Assembly (NCBI RefSeq): GCF_050003625.1
Contig: NC_134399.1
Location: 38,394,671-38,458,670, forward strand
Length of the DNA: 64,000 nt
Origin: Haematobia irritans
Lineage: Eukaryota; Arthropoda; Insecta; Diptera; Muscidae
Reading direction: 5' to 3'
Part shown: one piece after another, positions 24,290-36,340 of the stretch
Numbering within the stretch: position 1 is the first letter of the stretch
Layout of the letters: each line of letters opens with the position of its first letter
Notes under the pieces: generated by a model
Seen by the model: the letters and a program-made list of their open reading frames with translations, nothing else
Database searches by the model: none
Told to the model about the DNA's origin: nothing
Made by a program: the position numbers and the translations under genes

Positions 24290-24608
24290 TAAAAATAAAA
24301 TATGAATTTATACATAAATTGAAACATTTTTAAAAATTTATAGAATCTTCCATACAATAGATGTACGTTTACGTAATATATTATTGCGTAAATACTAAAA
24401 TTATTAAATTTTTAATAATGTACATGGACTCTTTCATACAATTTATGAAATTTTACATAATAAAATGGAAATACTGGAAATAAGTAATATAATATATTCA
24501 TTAGTAGTCACTCAAAACCAGTATTTTTTCATACAATTTATGAATTCCATGTTTGGAAAATTTTTGTGAACACTATTCATAAAATAAATGTATTATTTTT
24601 TTGTGTGT
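24290..24608. repeat. AT-rich insertion inside the family D remnant
   Basis: Family D sequence stops near GCAGAGATAATATAAAA and resumes at AACTATGCATGCC. The insert ends TTTTTTTGTGTGTA, a terminus shared with several local MITEs, and contains repeated CATACAAT-TATGAA strings. Its left end is not certain. Confidence 0.45.
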
Positions 24609-24620
24609 AACTATGCATGC

Positions 24621-24886
<266 letters not shown>

Positions 24887-25460
24887 GCCCATGTACACTT
24901 ATATGGCTCTAGAGTCCAGAGCTTCACCTTGACTTGCTTCAAATTTTGCATATGCCAAGTATCGGGACTCATAATAATGAGTCCATGAGGAAATATGCTA
25001 AATATCGGTCAATTTTTGATTCCATTAACCCGTTGGCCACTACATAAGACATTCGAAAACTCCTCCTTTAAAATTTAATCTAAATACTCTAATCAACGAA
25101 AATGCGCAATATTGTCAATTAATTCCACCTTTATCCCCCATTCCACATGATTTATTTAGCTTTCACTACTTTCTTTTCTGTAAGAATCGAATCATAAACC
25201 ATTAGCTTACAAAACTATACATATTGCCAAATAGCTCTTCTAGTCATCAACACATAAGTAACGCATACAGCCAAAGAAACTTCGTTTAAAGAAAACAAAC
25301 TACTTTAGTTACAAATGTCTCCTCGTCTCTTTTTTGCAAACGATGGACCAAATACAATCTCTGGTTTACCGCTAAAAGACTAAAAAAATCAGATCTAGCA
25401 GGAAAAAGAGAATTTGGCAACACTGCATGATAAATTCAGATGTGTTATATATGTGGCGTA

Positions 25461-25826
25461 AAGGCCGGTATGCACCTCTAGCGAAATTTTCGGTAGCAAA
25501 AATTTATTTATGTCTACAACAAAAAAACAGGGCTGTGTACACAAATTTTAAACCAGCTAATCGCTTTTAAAAATTGTTAATATATGTTCCAAATATTCCT
25601 CAAATAAATTGTTTATTATTTACAGACCTTTTAAAACTTTTACGCACACAATGATTGTAATAAATTAAATGTTTGCTGCCAAAATATGCTTTTGACAACC
25701 CTGTTATTTTCATTAGAGGTGCGTACCAGCTTACGAAATTGAACGCTACCGAAAATTTCGTTAGCATAAATAGCAATGCATTTCTTATGGGAATGAAATT
25801 TTTCGCTGGAGGTGCATACCGGCCTT
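25461..25826. mobile_element. 366-bp MITE with AAGGCCGGTATGCACCTC termini
   Basis: The left terminus AAGGCCGGTATGCACCTC is inverted at the right end (GAGGTGCATACCGGCCTT), followed inward by AGCGAAA on both sides. An internal near-copy of the terminus occurs at about 25715. A hAT-like end (TTGGCAACACTG) lies just left at about 25412. Confidence 0.75.
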
Positions 25827-26033
25827 AAAGCCAATCGCTGTTTAGAAAAGAACTACAATTACCGGAGTCTATCGATTAAAATGTATGGTTGAAATTTGGC
25901 AAGTTTTGAGCCCTTCCGAACACAGCACCGCTTTCACTTATTATTTTTCTAGTAGTGAAATATCTCATTTTATTACAAATTTGGACGTTAATTATTTATA
26001 AAGCAATAAGAGAAAACAATCTTTTACACTTTA

Positions 26034-26267
26034 AGATGGGTACTATGTTCGGTTTTCGAGTTGAAAATCACTTTATTTTCGCGATTACTTCTCCTGAAAT
26101 AAACACAATTATAAATGAAAACAAACATATTCCCATAATGTCTAACCGAAGTTTAGAAGAACAAGAAACTGCGCATGGATTGAGTTAATTTATCTGCTTT
26201 ATATTGAACTGTTTTAATAAAGTAACCGCGAAAAATTCAATTCGAAAAGCGAACATAGTACTTACCT
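26034..26267. mobile_element. 234-bp MITE family J copy 2 with TTA duplication
   Basis: The left arm AGATGGGTACTATGTTCGGT is inverted at the right end (GCGAACATAGTACTTACCT). TTA lies at 26031-26033 and 26268-26270. Confidence 0.75.
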
Positions 26268-26270
26268 TTA

Positions 26271-26950
26271 AATGAAAAAGTACTCTTTTTATATACACTT
26301 TATTATTATTAATTTTTTTGTAGTTGCCTTTTCCTAGCTCAGTTTTTTTTCCAAGGATACAAATTATCCAAAACCAAGCAGTTGTGCAGCCAATCAACGA
26401 AAGTTGACCACCACTCAGATTCAACAAAAATAAAAAATACCTAAATTAATATTAATGGGAAGGACACAACAATAAAATCAAGTTAACGCTCAAAATCCTT
26501 TTAATGGCACAAAAAACTACCACCAATTACACTGCAAACCATAATGCGATGGACGAAACCCATCGACAGAAAAGTATTTAAGATCGCTTATGCTAATTTC
26601 TGCTGTCTTATCTCATTAAGAAACGATTTATGGCACACTCACTTGACACATTTTTGTTTTCACTTAACATTTTCTAATAAGCAATAACAAGTTTTTTTAT
26701 TCCTTTGAAACAAATTATCGCTTACAATTATTAATTAAAATCTGGTACATCATAGTAGGAACATCTGGCCGAAAAGGGATATTTGAGATGGAATATTGTA
26801 TTTTACAATTTCCAATTGGTAGTTTTGTACCCTATCTGTGTTACTACTTTTTTGTTCCAATCGAATGCTGTGAATTGATAATTATTTAAAAAAAGGTTGA
26901 AAAGTTTTTTTTTAATAATAAACTTTTAAATAAGTAAGTAGGACCGCCTT
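26271..26950. other. Intron sequence, nothing recognised
   Basis: No repeat family, conserved exon or long ORF was identified. Confidence 0.3.
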
Positions 26951-26954
26951 GCAT

Positions 26955-27140
26955 TCCAAAAGATTTTCAGTGGTGGGTTTGGACCCAGTAATTCTGGTAA
27001 CCTTTCTGAGTGTTTCAAAGCTTCTCTAAGTGGTTTTACCGTAATGTTAAAAGCCATTCGGACTCGGCAATAAAAAGGAGGAGGAGGTGAATAGTCTAAT
27101 TGAGCCTGAAGTAACGAGCTGCCACACCTAACCTAGCTTA
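26955..27140 (+). mobile_element. Old SINE copy (family S), tail part
   Basis: The string TTTCAAAGCTTCTCTAAGTG followed by GGACTCGGCAATAAAAAGGA and a CACACCTAACCTA tail matches the body of the younger SINEs at 31453, 35851 and 48453. The tRNA-like head is lost. Confidence 0.65.
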
Positions 27141-27661
27141 AAATAAAGTCTTCGCCAATTTAATGCCTTTTAATTTCAGGCTGATAAATAATAATAATAT
27201 TTGCGCGATGTTTTTTCCAGACTTCGATGAACATGTTTGGGCTAGTTTAAATATAGTGACATCCCGTTATTTTAGGCTCAATTAGATTATTCGGTCTATT
27301 GTGATACCAATCATTGCTGCCCGAGTATATGTTTAAGTATTGAATCTGAACCTAATTCATTTCATTTCATTTCATTTTATTGAGTACCTACACAACAAGA
27401 TTAAAATCTTATAATTACAGTGCAGGATTATAAATGTTAAAACATCTCCGATTAATAATAAGTACAATAATTAAATTTAAAGATAAAAAGAAAATAAATT
27501 AAAATTAAAATTAAAATAAATAAAAATTGTATTAATAGTAATAGAAAAAAAATATATATGGGAATTACTTTTAATATTCAATTGCATTGTATTATTGATG
27601 ATTGAAATTGAAATTGTGATACTATATTATATCTACAAGTAAATTTTTAATAATAAATATT

Positions 27662-27955
27662 CTAATTTTGAAATAAATTTTGAATACTCGTCTTAAAAGA
27701 TGATGCGTTGCTGATGCATTGTATATCGGGTGGTAGAGTGTTCCAGAGACGTATTGTGCCAATAAAGAACTGCCATTCGGATACAAGACTTGTCCTTATA
27801 AAGGGTATTATATTCCTATTTCTATCAGATCTGGTAAACCGAATTTTATCATAGAGATAGCAGGGTTTCCGTTTGTAAATCAAATTACAAACATTAAGCA
27901 GGGTATTAAAACTAAAGCCAAAGAGGGAGTTTGTAACATGCGAACCCATACCCAT
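27662..27955 (-). pseudogene. LINE pol C-terminal region
   Basis: The reading holds FIGTIRLWNTLPPDIQ and ends in SFKTSIQNLFQN, the usual end of CR1/Jockey pol proteins. Between this and the RT part, one frame reads through KLRALCVTHSYTPVNIR, so frameshifts separate the two blocks. Confidence 0.75.
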
Positions 27956-28201
27956 AACGAACTATACTATTGAATGCCACGTTAAGTCTATTTTTGCTCA
28001 CGGAGTCACAATTCGCGAAGAGTTCAGATCCGTAAATTAAACCCGGTAACAAAAGACTTTTCGCCAGGAGAAGTCGAATATTGACTGGTGTGTAGGAATG
28101 AGTAACACATAAAGCACGTAGTTTTGCATATGTTTGTCCAACGGCTGTGACTTACATGACTTGACTAACTCAATGTGCTATTGAATACTACTCCAAGATT
28201 C

Positions 28202-29269
28202 TTAGCTAGTGACTACATCGATTTTTTTACCATTCAACATAATGTCAGCATTGGACAAAGAGAACCTTCTATTCTTGTGTATAATCAAACATTTAGACTT
28301 TTGTGGATTTAGTAGCAGACCATTCGCTGTTGCCCATCGAAGCACACGATCAAGGTCGTGGTTAAGTTTCCCCAAACACTCACTAGTATCACCTACCGGA
28401 CTACTTAAAAAGATTTGTATGTCGTCTGTAAACATAAGTATCTGACTATGGACTATATCTAGAGGGAGGTCGTTTGCGTACATGCAAAATAATAGAGGTC
28501 CAATTATAGAACCCTGTGGAACCCCTTTCGTAACTGGTAATGGCAATGAAAAAGTATCTCTGGTGTAAACCGTCTGTAACCGATTGTTAAGATATGAAGT
28601 TATGAGAGAGGTAGCAGAGGGTGAGAAATTGAAAAATCTTTGAAGTTTTAGACATAACATTTTGTGATCAACAGTATCGAAAGCCTTTGAGTGATCTAAG
28701 AGTACAAGAAAACTAACATGGTTCTCATCAATATTTCTCCTAATTGACTCCGATACTTCGATCAGTGCACTCACACAATTATGATCTCTGCGGAAACCAG
28801 ACTGCCTTTCAGATAACAAGTTACCGCGAAGAAGATAATCATATATCTGCTTATGTAAAATCTTTTCGAACACTTTAGAAACATAACACAAAATAGCAAT
28901 GGGTCGTGACTCTGAATTAGATTTCGGTATCGGAATAATCTTTGCATGCTTCCATATCGTGGTATAAGTACTGGAGGTCAGAATTGTGTTAAATAAGTAG
29001 GTGAAAAGAGGTATAAGTTGAGGGAGCAGTATTCGTATAAACCTGGGGTCCATTCCATCCAGGCCAATAGCATTCGACTTAACCATGATAAAACTCGCTA
29101 TAACCTCATCTTGGGTAACGCACCTGAACTCGAAATCGTTCCTCTCAGCCTTGATAACCGCCCGATGACCTAGACTTCCCGACGCCAATATCATGTATAA
29201 TTCTCCATTTTTCTCTGGAATCCACAGCAGAGTTGAAACGCATAGAGTAATATTCAGTCTTCGCCGCAT
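28202..29269 (-). pseudogene. LINE reverse transcriptase domain
   Basis: This 355-codon ORF holds the RT core in order: the SRPIAILCYVSKVFEKILHK block, then motif A in LVLLDHSKAFDTVDH, then GVPQGSIIGPLLFCMYANDL and motif C as MFTDDIQIF. The usual motif C alanine is Thr (FTDD instead of FADD), but both catalytic aspartates and the motif A Asp are kept. A frameshift ends the ORF after KKIDVVTS and the endonuclease lies in a separate ORF, so this copy is dead. It copied LINE RNA at the target site when active. Confidence 0.88.
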
Positions 29270-29383
29270 TGATATTTCTGTTCGCTATTCACCGCGCCGA
29301 TCGATACTCCTCTAGAAGATGTGGTAATCTAAAGCGCTTCCATGGTGAGTATGCAATATCCCTTTCCCTAATAGCAGTCTTAT

Positions 29384-29717
29384 GCCCTGTTCCTGTATAT
29401 CGAAGGAAACCCCATTCGAAAGAAAGGCAGTCACTCGAATTCGAATGAACTTGAGTTTTTACATTTTTGAAAGTTCGTTTCGTTTGTATGAGAATACATT
29501 GATTGTCAAAAATGATTATTTTCAAATTTTTGGCCTGAGAATTCATTCAAATGTTAACAATGTTTTTACTTTTTTCTTGACACTTATTGTATATGTTCGT
29601 TTATTGCTCGACAACAAAATATGAAGTGACTTGCCTTTCGAAATAGGAGAACAAAACTCAATTTTCTTTCGTTTGGAATACGAATGAAAGCTTTCGTTCG
29701 ATATACAGGAACAGGCC
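29384..29717. mobile_element. 334-bp MITE inserted in the LINE
   Basis: Inverted termini CCTGTTCCTGTATATCGAA (left) and TTCGATATACAGGAACAGG (right) enclose non-coding DNA. The terminus resembles that of the 2564-3271 element. It interrupts the LINE between the endonuclease and RT, so it is younger than the LINE. Confidence 0.75.
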
Positions 29718-29798
29718 ATTAATCATGTCGTTAAACCATGGTTTAGTACCTGATTTCACTTTGATCCTCTTAATAGGCACAGTTGCGTTATATAGATC

Positions 29799-30452
29799 TC
29801 ATATAGCATTTCGCAAAAATTCGAATTGCTGGTCAACAGATATGAGTCCATACATGTCATGCCAATCTATTTGTCCAAACATATCCTGCAGTCCAATATA
29901 ATTCAAATTACGAAAATCACGGTACGTGTATTCGATCTGATCCTTCTGTAATTCAAGATTATAAGACAGGAATATAAGGTCGTGTTTCGAGAAACAAGGA
30001 GCCGAAATCTGGTCGTATAGGAGGACGTCAGACAAATTATTTACAAAGAACAAGTCCCGAAGAGTATTAGAAGAGGAAGAAAAATGTGTCGGATTCGTTT
30101 TATTAGGTGTATATAACCCAATAGCCGACATATTATCTGTTAATGTGGAATTGACGAGAATATTCGAATTAAAATCACCGGTAATAATTACGTCTTCATA
30201 CCCCAATGTAATGGATCCTAATTTAATCTGAAACTGATCCATACTTATCGTATTATTGGGTCGATAACAACATCCAACTAAAATCTTCCTTGAAGTAGAC
30301 ACAAGTTCAACAAATACATACTCTATTCTCTCATCGCGGGTAGATTTCGTACGAAACTTTGCCTTCAAGGTATTCCTCACAAATATTGCGACCCCTCCTC
30401 CACGGCTTTCCCTATCATATCTGAACACGGAATATCCCCTTAAATTTATCAA
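29799..30452 (-). pseudogene. LINE apurinic-type endonuclease domain
   Basis: The ORF reads RESRGGGVAIFVRNTLKAKF near its start, VGCCYRPNN, then VIITGDFNSN (the GDFN motif) and ends in an endonuclease tail with ISAPCFSKHDLIF, where SDH would be expected. This domain nicks target DNA in CR1/Jockey elements. The N-terminal catalytic segment is missing from the ORF because the copy is 5'-truncated. Confidence 0.8.
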
Positions 30453-30675
30453 TCCAATGCGAGTGGATGAGCTTAACCAGGTCTCTGAGACGCATATAAT
30501 GTCAGTACCCGTATCCTCAAATATGTATCTGAATTCGTCTATCTTATTCGCTAAACTCTGCGCGTTAATGTGACAGATTGATACACCGTTCCAGATACTT
30601 TAAAGTCAAAAATATTTTTTTTTAATTGGAAATAAAAATCTTCAACCTAAAATGCAAAATTCTCAAAATATATAC

Positions 30676-31196
30676 TACACTCAAAAAAAAGTGAACTCTC
30701 TATTTCACTAAAGCCAATTTAACTTTATTTTAGTTCGTGGAATTATTATGTTTGGAGAAAGTGTCCTTTACTCTAATAATTTTTTGTGCACGTAAGTTAA
30801 ATTGACTAAAACCGAGGAAAAAAATATACTCAAATGAAGCATAGAGATGAACTAAATTTGTGTCTTCCACAAAATAGTTCAGAATTTCTTTAAATTTGTA
30901 AATTTTACCAAAAATGAGTCCATCATGAACTTCGTATGTCACTAAAGACATTCTTGCAATTTTGAACTCCAAGTTTTTCCTTCAAACTACACAATTTTCT
31001 TTAACAAATGAAAAAACTTAGTTATGTCTAATAAATTTTCTTGAATTTGTCGAAAAATATTTACTTATTTTTATGACATCGGCGTGATGCCAACGTTTGT
31101 AATACTGTTTAGTTAAAAATTTCTAAAAATATTCAAAATTTTCTAAAATCAACCGAAAGTTTTCTTCCTGGTGGGTTCACTGTTTTTTTTAGTGTA
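30676..31196 (+). mobile_element. MITE family A, intact copy
   Basis: The termini TACACTCAAAAAAAAGTGAAC and CACTGTTTTTTTTAGTGTA are inverted and TA stands at both borders. The uninterrupted homologous target at about 39020-39040 shows the insertion site. About 520 bases, non-coding. Confidence 0.8.
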
Positions 31197-31306
31197 GTCT
31201 ATATTCAAAGCGTTTTTATCTTTCATAAATGTCTTATAATAAAGATATTTTAAATAAATTAAAATTCTTTGCTATAAATTTGTTTCAGTTTTTGTAAAGT
31301 AATTGT

Positions 31307-31440
31307 AAGTAAAGTAATTTTTTCAGCAAAAACAATTTTGGTTTAAGAAATACTCTTTTAATTAACTGAATTATTGAATAGTTAATTTAAAGATTATTTC
31401 TTAAACCAAAATTGTTTTTGCTGAAAAAATTACTTTACTT
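31307..31440. repeat. Hairpin with 45-bp perfect arms
   Basis: Arms 31307-31351 and 31396-31440 are exact reverse complements (each contains CAGCAAAAACAATTTTGG or its complement); the 44-base loop is itself partly inverted. Outer arms continue at about 31256-31290 and 31787-31820, beyond the SINE. Confidence 0.9.
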
Positions 31441-31452
31441 AAAATTGCTTCA

Positions 31453-31777
31453 GGTTAGGTTAGGTGGCAGCCCGATGTATCAGGCTCACTTAGACTATTC
31501 AGTCCATTGTGATACCACATTGGTGAACTTCGCTCTTATCTCTGAGTTCTGCCCAATGATAAGCTCAATGACAAGGGACCTCCTTTTTAAAGCCGAGTCC
31601 GAACGGCGTTCCACATTGCAGTGAAACCACTTAGAGAAGCTTTGTAACCCTCAGAAATGTCACCAGCATTATTGAGGTAGGATAATCCACCGCTGAAAAA
31701 CTTTTGGTGTTCGGTCGAAGCAGGAATCGAACCCACAAACGTGTGTATGTAAGGCGGGCATACTAACCATTGCATGG
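31453..31777 (-). mobile_element. tRNA-derived SINE (family S), head truncated
   Basis: On the minus strand the head has an A-box-like stretch (CAATGGTTAGTATGCC) and B box GGTTCGATTCC, followed by the body and a tail of CCTAACCTAA type. The duplications TTGCTTCA (31445-31452) and TTGCTTTA (31779-31786) flank it. The first bases of the head are missing. Confidence 0.8.
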
Positions 31778-31992
31778 CTTGCTTTAAGAAAATTGAAACA
31801 AATTTATAGCAAAGAATTTTTAATGAAAGTTGCCCTTAATATTGTGTAAATCAAGTGTATTAACATTTCGCTTGCATAATCTTTCTTTTTTTTCAGTGTG
31901 CAATAGATGAGATATCATGCATCATACATGAACTCCTTTGGATAGAAATCGGACTACAAAGAAAGATTCGACACCCTGAAGAAATTTTCGCA

Positions 31993-32417
31993 ACACTCAA
32001 AAAAGTGTAACTGGATCCAAAGATTTGTACCATCCCTTAAGGATTTTGGTATTGATTCCGGGCCAAAGATGCGGCTTCTTTAAATAAATGCAGTTTCTAG
32101 GGATCAATCTAGCTTTAAACCAATAACATTGAAACGATACAGATCTCATTATCGAGATTTCATTTTAGTTTTGCGACATATTAATTATGTTATACACGTA
32201 CAAACAAAATAATCGAAGTTATATCAGATACTTCAAAGTAAAAAATGTTTTCTTATTTCCAAAAAATTAAACCAAAGACGCAAAATCTTCAAAAGCAACA
32301 TAGGTCGCTAAAAAATGTCTTTATTTTACAGAAGCAGCATCTTTGGCTCGGAATCAATACCAAAATCCTTAAGGGAAGGTCAAAATCTTTGGTTTTAAGT
32401 TAATTTTTTTGAGTGTA
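31993..32417. mobile_element. MITE family I with roughly 85-bp inverted termini
   Basis: The left arm CACTCAAAAAAGTGTAACTG then CTTAAGGATTTTGGTATTGA is inverted at the right end (TCAATACCAAAATCCTTAAG ... TTTTTTTGAGTGTA). About 425 bases, non-coding. A short perfect hairpin (AAAAAATGCTAATATC and complement) follows at about 32495-32535. Confidence 0.75.
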
Positions 32418-32584
32418 TGATAAAAGTTTTTTTATTTCAATCTTTTTTTTACAATTATTGTATTTACGAATTCCTTTTCCTTATAGAAAAGAGTAAAAAA
32501 TGCTAATATCAACCAGAGTCGATATTAGCATTTTTTTAGTTCATTTAACTAACGTACGCAAAAAATATTAGATCAGTGCGCCTT

Positions 32585-33535
32585 CTATATCCTCAGGAAG
32601 TGAAATTGGTCTATATGGAGGCCTTTACCAAGTGGACCGAAAAAAACTAAATCCGTTACACGTTTTTGTGAGTCTAAAATACCAGTATATTTACAATTTC
32701 AGGCAAATCGGATAAAAAATCTACGGTTTCTATAAGCCTAAGAAGTAAAATCTGGAGATTGGTCTATATGAGGGCTATATCAATATATGGACCTATACTC
32801 GCCATTTTTGGCTGGCATACATTTTTATGGTCCTAAAACAACTCTATATTTCTAATGTTCACGCGAATTTGATCAAAACTACGGTTTCTGTAATCCCAAG
32901 AAATAAAATCTGGAGATCGGTCTATATGGGGGCTATATCAAAACATGGACCGATACTCACTATTTTCGGCATACCTCTTTGTGATCGTAAAATACCTCTA
33001 GATTTCCAATTTCAAGCAAATTGGATAGAAACTACGGTTTTTATAAGGTCGGTTTATATGGGGACTATATCAAAACTTGGACCGATATAGCCCATCTTCG
33101 AACTTGACCTGCCTGCAGACAAAAGAGGAGTTTGTGCGAAATTTATTGAAGACTGTAGCGTGATTACAAGAGAAAGACCGATAGACAGACAGACGGACAT
33201 GGCTATATCTAGATTTCCAATTTCAAGCAAATTGGATAGAAACTACGGTTTTTATAAGGTCGGTTTATATGGGGACTATATTAAAACTTGGACCGATATA
33301 GCCCATCTTCGAACTTGACCTGCCTGCAGACAAAAGAGGAGTTTGTGCGAAATTTATTGAAGACTGTATCGCGATTACAACAGACAGATGGACATGGCTA
33401 TATCGTCTTAGAATTTCTCAATGATCAAGAATATATAACTTTATATATATATTTATAGTCGGAAATCGATATTTCGATGTGTTACAAACGGAATGACAAA
33501 CTTATTATACCCCGTCACCATTCTATGGTGGTGGG
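32585..33535 (+). mobile_element. Helentron/DINE-like element, family E, copy 2
   Basis: It matches 16405-17207; TATATGG marks lie at 32615, 32768, 32926 and 33058 (steps 153, 158, 132). The 3' part is duplicated directly (33010-33180 and 33220-33385). The end reads TCTATGGTGGTGGGTA. Confidence 0.65.
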
Positions 33536-33539
33536 TACA

Positions 33540-34330
33540 CCCTCAAAAAAAATCGCTTCTCTAACATATGTTCCAAACATATTTTGCAGGAAGCACATAT
33601 ATTATTGGATACTGCCGAAACATTAATATGTTTGTTTTATGTGAACATATTATATGTTTGGAAGCGTTTGAACCCAAAAATATTATATGCTTGGAAGAAT
33701 TTTCCCCAAAGAAGATTGTGCTCATTCCCTCCCATAACTTTCACTTCCACGAAATTTTTAGTTCTTGGTACCTTTTTCTGTAATACAAATAATGTTGAAG
33801 AAATTATTCAATTTTATAAATTTTTTAAATTTTATCTTTCGTCTGGACGGAGAATCGAACCGAGGGCCATACAGTTTGTAAGCCAACACACTATCCACTG
33901 GGCTACGTAGCAGTTATAGTCACCAGTAGACAATTATCGTTATAAGTTACATTTATATAGCATAGTTTGCAGCGCCCACGAGCCCATGCAAACATAACAT
34001 TATTTAAAAGAAACATACATTTATTGGCCACGTGGAGCAGTGGTTAGCATGTCTGCCATGCATGCAAAGGGTCGTGGGTTCAATTCCTGCTCCGACCGAA
34101 CCAATTTTTTTTGTAATTTAGACATTTATACTATATTAAATTTTTATATGAAACTTCGAAATGCGGGTTATTAAATATTTACAGTCAGAAACAGTGCTTG
34201 ATATAAACGAAATGGCTTTTGAATAAAATATTATTTTTTTACTGCAAAAATAACAATTTTATAACAAAAAACTTTTTTTGGTATAAAAGTTTGAAATTTT
34301 GGAAGAAAATCAAAAACTCTAACAAAAGAA
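33540..34330 (+). mobile_element. Family F element, copy 2, with divergent tRNA-like modules
   Basis: The minus-strand module at about 33843-33912 has an A-box-like TAGCCCAGTGGATAGTG and B-box GGTTCGATTCT; the plus-strand module at about 34024-34091 has GTGGAGCAGTGGTTAGCATG and GGGTTCAATTCC. The spacer holds GCGCCCACGAGCC. The outer left part contains AACATATTATATGTTTGG type repeats. This is the most complete copy for the two modules. Confidence 0.7.
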
Positions 34331-34847
34331 GAGTACACAGAAAAAAATATCACCAGAATATTTCCAATTAAAAAGTTAATTGGAGTTGAATGTTTTTTCA
34401 ATTAATAAATTAATTGATACAATTAACTTTTTAATCAAGATAGAAACATTAGGTTAATTAAGTCAATGATTGAAAATTTTAAAATTTTTAATTAAAAAAT
34501 TAATTGATAGAATTAACTTTTTAATCAAATTCAGAAGACTAAGTCAGTTAAAAAAAGTGATGAACATTTCTTAATCAAAATAAAAACTCTAAGCCAATTC
34601 AGAAAGCATTTGAAAATAGTTACCTTGGGGTTTGCATTCAAAATCAATTAAATTTATAATTGAATCAATTAAAAAATTAATTGAAAATTGCTAATGACAT
34701 CAATTAATTTTTTAATCAAGGATTTTTTCTATGCCCAATTAAAACTGTGATTGATACTATCATTTTCGTGATTGAAGACATTTCAATTAAAAAATTAATT
34801 GGATCAATTAATTTCGTGATTGAATCAGAAAAATATTTTTTTGTGTG
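34331..34847. mobile_element. AT-rich MITE built of AATTAATT palindromes (family N)
   Basis: The ends TACACAGAAAAAAATATCAC and AAAAATATTTTTTTGTGTG are inverted. The interior repeats AATTAAAAAATTAATTGA and its complement several times in alternating orientation. Non-coding. Confidence 0.6.
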
Positions 34848-34849
34848 TA

Positions 34850-35505
34850 TAAACATACATAAAAAATTTTATAATGTACACATAAATTTATTTAGGCGTG
34901 AACCGTTTTTTTTACTAGCATTTTACACAATTTTAAATGCCTTTAAAACTTTTGTACTTAATTTCATTTTTACCTTTAAGGCCGTTAAAAATGTGTGTCC
35001 ATAATGCCAAAATGATAAACAAAACACTTGTCCACGCATACATAAAATTCTCCTCTCAAGGCGAAAACACATGCTGTTTTTTTCAAATCTCTATGCTCTT
35101 GGTTCCGAATGTCTATTCTCTTTACTCCAAATACTCATTCTAATATTCAAATTAAATAATATTTAGACTTAAGCATATCAAATTATTGGCCTTATCATAA
35201 AGCAGTTTCCCGAAACAAGATACAACCGGTTCACAGAAATTGTAAACAAATATATGTTTACTCGAAATTTGTAAATTTATATATGTTTACATTCACACAT
35301 ATTATTTTTATGAAACATTCATGTCCCAAACATAATATATTTTAACATATTAACATATGTGTCCCAAACATTTAGTGTTAGTTTAGGAACATTACATGTT
35401 GGCACTTAAATATATTGTGTTTAAAAATTGTGCCCGAAAAACATTTTGTTTATATCGGAACATATGAAAAACATATTTTTCTAACAGTGTATAAAAATGT
35501 TACGG
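34850..35505. repeat. Repeat family G fragment
   Basis: The part 34990-35480 matches 42870-43590 in reverse (GGTTCCGAATGTCTATTCTC, ACATATATGTTTAC). It is rich in AACATATATGTT palindromes and appears to be the outer part of larger family F-type elements. Confidence 0.45.
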
Positions 35506-35661
35506 ATTGTTGACCGCTAGACCACCAAATACAAAAATATAACAGCAAACACCGACTGTGGCTTTAGCAGAAATTTCTATGGGTATAGGGTTCCAAATTT
35601 GAGACTTCCCCGCAATTTATGAAACATTCTCAAAACAAAATCCAATATACATAAGAATCAG

Positions 35662-36340
35662 ATACACAGAAAAAAAGTAAACTATAAACTGAAAATTTAA
35701 ATAAATTGTACTTCACATTCTGAGATTTGTACAAAGTGTTGTTAAAATCAGGAAAATTGAATGCCTTCAATAGCCATTTTAATAAATTTTTGGGTACGGT
35801 CATTGAACTTTATACCCACGTTTAGTTCAAAATGTTTGAGACATACTTTAGTTAGGTTAGGTTAGGTTAGGTTAGGTGGCAGCCCGATGTATCAGGCTCA
35901 CTTAGACTATTCAGTCCATTGTGATACCACATTGGTGAACTTCTCTCTTATCACTGAGTGCTGCCCGATTCCATGTTAAGCTCAATGACATGGGACCTCC
36001 TTTTTATTGCCGAGTCCGAACGATGTTCCACATTGCATTGAAACCACTTAGAGAAGCTTTGAAACACTCAGAAATGTCACAAGCATTACTGATGTGGGAT
36101 AATCCACCGCTGAAAAACTTTTTGGTGTTTGGTCGAAACTGGGTTTGAATCCACGACCCTGTGTATGCAAGGCGGGCATGCTAACCATTGCACCACGGTG
36201 GCATACTTTAAAACGAACATTTCTTTGGGCTGTGGAAAATTTCGAAAAAAATAAAATTTAACTACAACCAAATTATTTTTGGCAATAGAAATAAATAAAT
36301 TTATCGTTAATTTAACTACTGGCTATTTTTCAGTGTTCCT
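35662..36340 (+). repeat. Dispersed repeat family H, copy 3, split by a SINE
   Basis: It starts TACACAGAAAAAAAGTAAAC, shares CTTTATACCCACGTTTAGTT and TGTTTGAGACATACTTTA with copies 1 and 2, resumes after the SINE and ends near ATTTTTCAGTGTTCC. Confidence 0.6.
35851..36201 (-). mobile_element. tRNA-derived SINE (family S), full-length copy
   Basis: Perfect 9-bp duplications CATACTTTA flank the copy (35842-35850, 36202-36210). On the minus strand it starts with a tRNA-like head (CCACCGTGGTGCAATGGTTA, B-box-like part GGATTCAAACCC), continues with the body containing AAGTGGTTTCAATGCAATG and GGACTCGGCAATAAAAAGGA, and ends in CCTAAC repeats (five units). Length about 351 bases. Confidence 0.88.

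Larger units (their letters stand above)
27362..30600 (-). mobile_element. 5'-truncated non-LTR retrotransposon (CR1/Jockey type)
   Basis: A minus-strand endonuclease part (29799-30452), reverse transcriptase (28202-29269) and C-terminal region (27662-27955) lie in LINE order. The 3' end at low coordinates terminates in a short AAATG-type repeat tail, as in some CR1-like elements. No ORF1 is left: the copy stops at 30600 against family I sequence. A MITE at 29384-29717 splits the pol region. It lies inside the long acj6 intron in the same orientation as the gene. Confidence 0.85.
30601..31890. mobile_element. Family I element remnant with nested insertions
   Basis: Sequence matching 38900-39370 (AAATGCAAAATTCTCAAAAT, CAAAGCGTTTTTATCTTTCA) is interrupted by a family A MITE (30676-31196), contains a long hairpin (31307-31440) and carries a SINE (31453-31777). 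The right end ends in TTTTTTTTCAGTGTG. Confidence 0.5.

Noticed and set aside
33843..34091. Possible functional tRNA genes
   Set aside because: A and B boxes are present, but the acceptor stems do not pair and the copies lie within repeated elements, so they are tRNA-like promoter modules.
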